Source: an uncultured Porphyromonadaceae bacterium (GTDB lineage Bacteria; Bacteroidota; Bacteroidia; Bacteroidales; Muribaculaceae). Taken from it: a stretch of DNA of 10,404 nt. Shown here one piece after another: positions 6,115 to 10,404 of this stretch (its first letter is position 1; every line of letters begins with the position of its first letter). The stretch spans positions 1 through 10,404 of the forward strand of contig CAMWUX010000023.1 in assembly GCA_947177605.1 (NCBI GenBank). Reading direction: 5' to 3'. The translations under genes and the position numbers were made by a program. The notes below the pieces were generated by a model that saw only the letters and a list, made by a program, of their open reading frames with translations, had not been told where the DNA came from and made no database searches.

Positions 6115-8078
6115 GCGCTATTGTGTCCGTCACACCCAACAAGGACTACCGTCCGCTCGCCCCGGCGCTGTATCCGTTGCTCTCCGCGATCGACAGCCCG
6201 GCGGATCTGCGTAAACTCCCCATCGACAAGCTACCCGAGCTATGCCGCGAGATACGCACATTCCTTATCGCCTCTCTTGCCGAGAATCCCGGACACTTCG
6301 CCTCCAGCATGGGAGCCGTAGAGCTCACGGTAGCCCTCCACTACGTATTCGATACTCCCGACGACCGTATCGTGTGGGACGTTGGCCATCAGGCCTATGC
6401 TCACAAGCTCCTCACCGGTCGCGCACCTCTCTTCCACACCAACCGTAAGCTCGGCGGCCTTTCCGGCTTCCCCTTCCCGGCCGAGTCGCCCTACGATACA
6501 TTCGCAGCCGGCCACGCCTCCAACTCCATATCGGCTGCTCTCGGTATGGCGGTGGCTGCTGCCGCCGACAGTACCGATGGTGAAGCGCCCGCGCGCAACG
6601 TGGTGGCCGTAATCGGCGACGCCTCCATCAGCGGCGGCCTCGCATTCGAGGGTCTCAACAACGCTGCCAACTCCCGAAGCAATCTGCTCATAGTGCTCAA
6701 CGACAACGATATGTCGATCGACCGCAACGTCGGTTCGCTCAATTCATATCTCGGACGGATGACGGCATCGCGCCCCTATAATGCTATGCGTGGCGTCGCC
6801 TATCATGTACTGAAAGGCCTTCGCCTCTACAAGGATGAGAACCATGGCCGTATGACCCGCTTACACAACTCGCTCAAATCCTTCATCACCCGCGAGACCA
6901 ATATATTCGAGGGGCTCAGCATCCGCTACTTCGGCCCTGTCGACGGTAACGACGTGCGTCGCCTCGTGCGCGTATTCTCAGAGCTGAAATCCATCAGTGG
7001 CCCGCGCTTGCTCCACATCCGCACCCTCAAGGGCAAAGGCTACAAGCCGGCCGAAGAGGATCCCGCTCACTGGCACGCTCCCGGCCGCTTCGATCCGGCC
7101 ACAGGCGAGCGCCACGTCGACAAGCGCGCCATGGCTCCCGCCAAATATCAGGATGTATTCGGTTCCACGCTCGTTGAGCTTGCCCGTACCAATCCCGATA
7201 TCGTAGGTATCACCGCCGCCATGCTTTCCGGCACTTCTATGTCGATGCTTCAGAAGGAAATGCCCGACCGCACCTTCGACGTCGGCATCTCCGAAGGCCA
7301 CGCCGTCACCTTTGCCGCCGGGCTGGCGCGCGAAGGCAAGCGCCCCGTCGTGGCCATCTACTCTTCATTCCTTCAGAGAGCCTACGATCAGATCGTCCAC
7401 GATGTAGCCCTCCAGCAGCTTCCCGTGATCTTCGCCATCGACCGCGCAGGCATAGTAGGGGAGGACGGTGCCACTCACCACGGCGCCCTCGACCTCGCCT
7501 ACCTCACATCCGTTCCCGGACTCACCGTAGCCGCTCCGCGCGATGAAGTCTATCTCCGACATCTACTCTTCACTGCTCTGTCGCCGCAGTGGGAAGGCCC
7601 GATAGCCATACGCTACCCGCGTGGAAGCGGCGAGATATTGCAGTGGCAACAGCCCATGCGCGTTCTTCCTGTCGGCAAGGGCGAAAAGCTCTCCGACGGT
7701 ACTGACGCCATCATTCTGTCGGTAGGCACCGTAGCGACCGACGTCGCCAAAGCCATCGAGGCAGCTCGTGCGGAAGGCATCAGCGTGGCTCACTACGATA
7801 TGATATTCGTAAAGCCCCTCGATACCGCCATCCTTGCCGAGGTGGCAGCTACCGGGCTCCCCGTCATTACCGTCGAGGATGGTACCGTCCGCGGCGGATT
7901 CAGCTCCGCAGCCCTCGAATGGTGGGCCGACAACGGCTATTCGCCCCGCGTGCGGCGCCTCGGTATGCCCGACAAGTTCGTGCCTCACGGACGTGTGGCT
8001 GAGCTTAAGAAGATATGTGGAATCGACTCCGACAGCATCCTTCAGGAAATACGTACCATCACTTCTCCCCGGTCATGA
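6111..8078 (+). CDS. dxs: 1-deoxy-D-xylulose-5-phosphate synthase
   Basis: A 655-residue thiamine-diphosphate enzyme that condenses pyruvate and glyceraldehyde 3-phosphate, the first step of the non-mevalonate (MEP) isoprenoid pathway, and also feeds thiamine and pyridoxal synthesis. Seen in order: GHFASSMG with His62 (E. coli His49); WDVGHQAYAHKLLTGR with His93; GDAS with Asp170 and LNDNDMSID with Asn199, the magnesium/diphosphate site 29 residues apart as in E. coli; GPVDGND; TLKGKGYKPAE; DVGISEGHAVTF with Glu395 (E. coli Glu370); DRAGIVGEDGATHHG; RYPRGSG; and a C-terminal transketolase domain with VEDGTVRGGF. The usual GDG is GDA, which I recall as normal for Bacteroidetes. The ATG at 6111 puts about 20 residues ahead of the usual YPLLxxI start of related proteins; no better ATG exists and the overlap with the preceding gene supports it. 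The stop overlaps trkA as ATGA. Confidence 0.97.
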   Translation: MSAIVSVTPNKDYRPLAPALYPLLSAIDSPADLRKLPIDKLPELCREIRTFLIASLAENPGHFASSMGAVELTVALHYVFDTPDDRIVWDVGHQAYAHKLLTGRAPLFHTNRKLGGLSGFPFPAESPYDTFAAGHASNSISAALGMAVAAAADSTDGEAPARNVVAVIGDASISGGLAFEGLNNAANSRSNLLIVLNDNDMSIDRNVGSLNSYLGRMTASRPYNAMRGVAYHVLKGLRLYKDENHGRMTRLHNSLKSFITRETNIFEGLSIRYFGPVDGNDVRRLVRVFSELKSISGPRLLHIRTLKGKGYKPAEEDPAHWHAPGRFDPATGERHVDKRAMAPAKYQDVFGSTLVELARTNPDIVGITAAMLSGTSMSMLQKEMPDRTFDVGISEGHAVTFAAGLAREGKRPVVAIYSSFLQRAYDQIVHDVALQQLPVIFAIDRAGIVGEDGATHHGALDLAYLTSVPGLTVAAPRDEVYLRHLLFTALSPQWEGPIAIRYPRGSGEILQWQQPMRVLPVGKGEKLSDGTDAIILSVGTVATDVAKAIEAARAEGISVAHYDMIFVKPLDTAILAEVAATGLPVITVEDGTVRGGFSSAALEWWADNGYSPRVRRLGMPDKFVPHGRVAELKKICGIDSDSILQEIRTITSPRS

Positions 8079-9412
8079 AAATTGTAATAGCAGGAGCAGG
8101 ACAAGTAGGATCTCATCTGGCGCGACTTCTGTCGGGCGAGAATCAGGACATCACCATCATCGATGCCAATCAGCGCAAGCTCTCCCAGCTCGATGGCAGC
8201 TGCAATCTGCTCACCCTTCGGGGCAATCCTATATCCTTCGAAGTACTCCGCGAAGCCCGCGTGTCCGATTGCGACCTCTTCGTGGCCGTCACCGTCGAGG
8301 AGACCACCAATGTGGTGGCTTGCTCCATGGCTAAAAGCCTGGGAGCCAAGCGCACCGTGGCGCGTATCGACAACTACGAGTTCATGCGCAAGGAGAATGC
8401 CGGCTTTTTCTCCCGTCAGGGCGTCGATGTGATGATCTATCCCGAATACCTTGCAGCCCGCGAGATACTCAAGGCACTCGAACGCAACTGGGTGCGCAAC
8501 TGGTTTGAAATCCACGAAGGCCGTCTGATTGTAGTCGGCCTCAAGATACGCGACAATAGTGAGTTTGCCGGGCTGCGTCTCCGCGACCTCTCCACCCTTT
8601 CACACAACTTCCACGTATCCGCCATCAAGCGCCGCCACGAGACCATCATGCCCCGAGGCAACGACACCATCGAGTCGGGCGATATCGTCTATTTCACTAC
8701 CGTTCCCGAGGGTGTCGACGAGTTGTGCCGTATGTCGGGCAAGCAGGAGATAAGCATACGCCGCGTGCTCGTGATGGGCGGAAGTCCCATCGCCGTGCGC
8801 CTCGTCAATATGGCTCCCGATATCTACCGGTTTACCATTATAGAGGAGGATCGCGACCGGTGCAACCGTCTTGCAGAGCTCTGCCCCGACGCCGTGATAG
8901 TCAATGCCGACGGTCGCGACATCGAAGTGCTCCGCGAGGAGGGCATCACCGAAGCCGATGCCTTCATAGCCCTTTCCGACCGCTCCGAGTCCAACATCCT
9001 CACCTGCCTTACCTCCAAGGAGCATGGCGTACTCAAGACCATCGCCGAAGTCGAGGATATCCAGTTCATATCTCAGGCCGAAAACCTCAATATCGGCACC
9101 ATCATCAATAAGAAACTTCTCGCCTCGGCCCGCGTATTCCAGATGCTTCTCGACTCCGACACCGAGTCGTCGAAGTTTATGGCCCTTGCCGATGCCGATG
9201 TAGCCGAGATCGAAGTACGTCCCGGAGCCAAAGTCACCAAAGCGCCCGTGAAAGACCTTCATCTCCCCGTGGGTATGAACATCGCCGGACTCATCCGCGC
9301 CGACGGCACCGGTATGCTCGTAGGCGGTAACACTGTGATCAATCCCGGCGACCACGTCGTAATATTCTGCGTGGCCGGCATCATCCATAAAGTCGAACGT
9401 CTCTTCAGTTGA
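8075..9412 (+). CDS. trkA: Trk potassium uptake regulatory subunit TrkA
   Basis: A 445-residue cytoplasmic protein that gates the TrkH channel in response to NAD(H) or nucleotides. I chose ATG 8075 rather than an earlier in-frame ATG at 8015, because 8075 gives MKIVIAGAGQVG, the standard TrkA N-terminus, and overlaps the dxs stop as ATGA. The layout is the usual duplicated one: RCK_N 1 (about 1-125) with GAGQVG at 7-12 and the acidic IIDAN end of strand 2; RCK_C 1 (about 143-215); RCK_N 2 (about 229-345); RCK_C 2 (about 370-445). In the second fold the glycine motif reads GGSPIA at 235-240 instead of the usual GGGxIG, so nucleotide binding there may be weak or lost. trkH follows 10 bases after the stop, so both subunits should be made from one mRNA. 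Confidence 0.95.
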   Translation: MKIVIAGAGQVGSHLARLLSGENQDITIIDANQRKLSQLDGSCNLLTLRGNPISFEVLREARVSDCDLFVAVTVEETTNVVACSMAKSLGAKRTVARIDNYEFMRKENAGFFSRQGVDVMIYPEYLAAREILKALERNWVRNWFEIHEGRLIVVGLKIRDNSEFAGLRLRDLSTLSHNFHVSAIKRRHETIMPRGNDTIESGDIVYFTTVPEGVDELCRMSGKQEISIRRVLVMGGSPIAVRLVNMAPDIYRFTIIEEDRDRCNRLAELCPDAVIVNADGRDIEVLREEGITEADAFIALSDRSESNILTCLTSKEHGVLKTIAEVEDIQFISQAENLNIGTIINKKLLASARVFQMLLDSDTESSKFMALADADVAEIEVRPGAKVTKAPVKDLHLPVGMNIAGLIRADGTGMLVGGNTVINPGDHVVIFCVAGIIHKVERLFS

Positions 9413-9422
9413 TCTCACCGCG

Positions 9423-10404
9423 ATGGCCCGGGCACTACGTCATATCAACTACGCCATAGTATTCCGCATCCTCGGCTGGCTTCTCGGCATCGAGGCGCTC
9501 TTTATGCTCATGCCCGGAGCCGTAGGCCTTTACTACGACGAGCCCGACGGCTGGGCATTCATCATCGGAGCCGGCGCCACAGCCCTGTCGAGCGTCGTGC
9601 TCAGCGCCTGCCTGCGTCGCTCCACACGCGATATGGGCAAGTACGAAGCCTTTCTGCTCACGGCTCTCGTGTGGGTAGTATTCTCGGCATTCAGTGTCAT
9701 ACCGCTTATGCTCTGCCGGAATCCCATGACCGTCACCGACGCCTTCTTTGAATCGATGTCGGGCTTCACCACCACCGGCTGCACCGTAGCATCCGCCGTC
9801 GAGAGCTTCTCCCACACCGTCAACTTCTGGCGATGCCTTATCCAGTGGATCGGCGGCATGGGTATCATCCTCTTCACCCTCGCCGTCATCCCCATGCTCA
9901 ACCACTCAGGCGGCATGCAGATGTTCAACGCCGAAGTCACCGGTATCACCCACGAGAAATTGCGTCCGCGAGTGTCGCAGACAGCCAAAGGCCTCTGGGG
10001 AGTCTATTGCATCCTCACCATAGCCCTTGTCGGTCTGCTGTGGCTCAGCCCTATGGATCTATATCAGAGCGCCTGCCACGCCTTCTCCACCATGTCGACC
10101 GGCGGCTTCTCCACCTACACCGACAGCCTCGCCCACTTCCACTCCACCTACGCCGATATCGTAGTGCTCATCTTCATGTTTCTCGGCGGTACCAGCTTCG
10201 CACTCATCTATAAGCTACTTCACGGCGACCGACGCCCACTGTGGCAAAACGAGATATTCCGCATATATATCGGAGTGATCCTCGCCGTCTACCTCATGAT
10301 ACTCGTGAGCCTGCTCGTCACCGGTCGTTATAGCGGCTGGGAGTCGCTCATCGTCGATCCACTCTTCACCGTAGTGAGCGCCATCACATCCACCGGACTT
10401 GTGG
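9423..10404 (+). CDS. trkH: Trk potassium uptake channel subunit TrkH (partial, 3' end outside)
   Basis: The frame runs open from ATG 9423 to the right edge, giving 327 residues of a protein that is normally about 480. TrkH is the membrane pore of the potassium uptake system, built from four M1-P-M2 repeats. Three of the four filter loops are visible: SGFTTTGCT (TTTG at 116-119), TMSTGGFS (Thr226-Gly227) and ITSTGL (Thr324-Gly325); their spacing matches E. coli TrkH well. QWIGGMGIILFTLAVIP after the first loop and an amphipathic MQMFNAE stretch are also family hallmarks, and there are many hydrophobic helices. The start is ten bases after the trkA stop, and the protein begins MARALRHINYAIVFRILGWL, a normal N-terminus leading into the first helix. 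The fourth loop and stop lie beyond the window. Confidence 0.95.
   Translation, partial: MARALRHINYAIVFRILGWLLGIEALFMLMPGAVGLYYDEPDGWAFIIGAGATALSSVVLSACLRRSTRDMGKYEAFLLTALVWVVFSAFSVIPLMLCRNPMTVTDAFFESMSGFTTTGCTVASAVESFSHTVNFWRCLIQWIGGMGIILFTLAVIPMLNHSGGMQMFNAEVTGITHEKLRPRVSQTAKGLWGVYCILTIALVGLLWLSPMDLYQSACHAFSTMSTGGFSTYTDSLAHFHSTYADIVVLIFMFLGGTSFALIYKLLHGDRRPLWQNEIFRIYIGVILAVYLMILVSLLVTGRYSGWESLIVDPLFTVVSAITSTGLV

Noticed and set aside
8015..8074. Upstream ATG at 8015 as the trkA start
   Set aside because: It would add 20 residues with no family match, and the ATG at 8075 yields the canonical MKIVIAGAGQVG start with an ATGA overlap.
8600..9418. Long open frame (272 codons) on the minus strand opposite trkA
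   Set aside because: It lies wholly within a confidently assigned gene, and its product is low-complexity in Gly, His, Asp and Glu with no recognisable fold, as expected from reading C-ending codons backwards.
9435..9988. Two overlapping minus-strand open frames opposite trkH
   Set aside because: The + strand frame shows the full TrkH pattern with filter loops; the antisense products look like random composition.

Overview
The window looks like a stretch of core chromosome from a member of the Bacteroidales, most likely a gut Muribaculaceae-type organism. This rests on protein flavour and gene order judged by eye. The fragment at the left edge resembles Bacteroidales pyrophosphate-dependent phosphofructokinase, and the Dxs carries the GDA variant of the thiamine-diphosphate motif that I associate with this order. 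The two visible promoters have the Bacteroidetes form (TTG, 20-base spacer, TAnnTTTG), and starts lack Shine-Dalgarno sequences. G+C is fairly high, and all genes lie on the + strand.

Layout. Bases 2-229 hold the end of a PPi-dependent phosphofructokinase gene, closed by a strong hairpin (258-301). Next comes a one-carbon/methionine pair: metF (314-1273) and, 13 bases later, cobalamin-dependent metH (1287-4754). MetF makes 5-methyl-tetrahydrofolate and MetH transfers that methyl group through B12 to homocysteine. A 131-base gap holds a promoter with a short direct repeat and a possible 7-codon leader peptide. It is followed by a divergent class I mannose-6-phosphate isomerase gene (4886-5854). 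A second promoter (5868-5898) then drives a tightly packed run: a 56-residue two-helix membrane protein (5944-6114), dxs (6111-8078), trkA (8075-9412) and trkH (9423 to the right edge, cut). The first two junctions in this run are ATGA overlaps, so the small protein, Dxs and TrkA should be translationally coupled. TrkA (two RCK domains) and TrkH (pore subunit) form a potassium uptake system. Dxs starts the non-mevalonate isoprenoid pathway.

No mobile element, CRISPR array, tRNA, rRNA or phage gene is visible, and no gap without a gene exceeds about 130 bases. I do not see an undescribed multi-gene system here. The points worth a second look are small: the unnamed membrane protein ahead of dxs, the leader peptide ending on the manA start codon, the hairpin sitting 12 bases before metF, and residue changes in the MetH activation domain, the ManA metal site and the second TrkA nucleotide fold.
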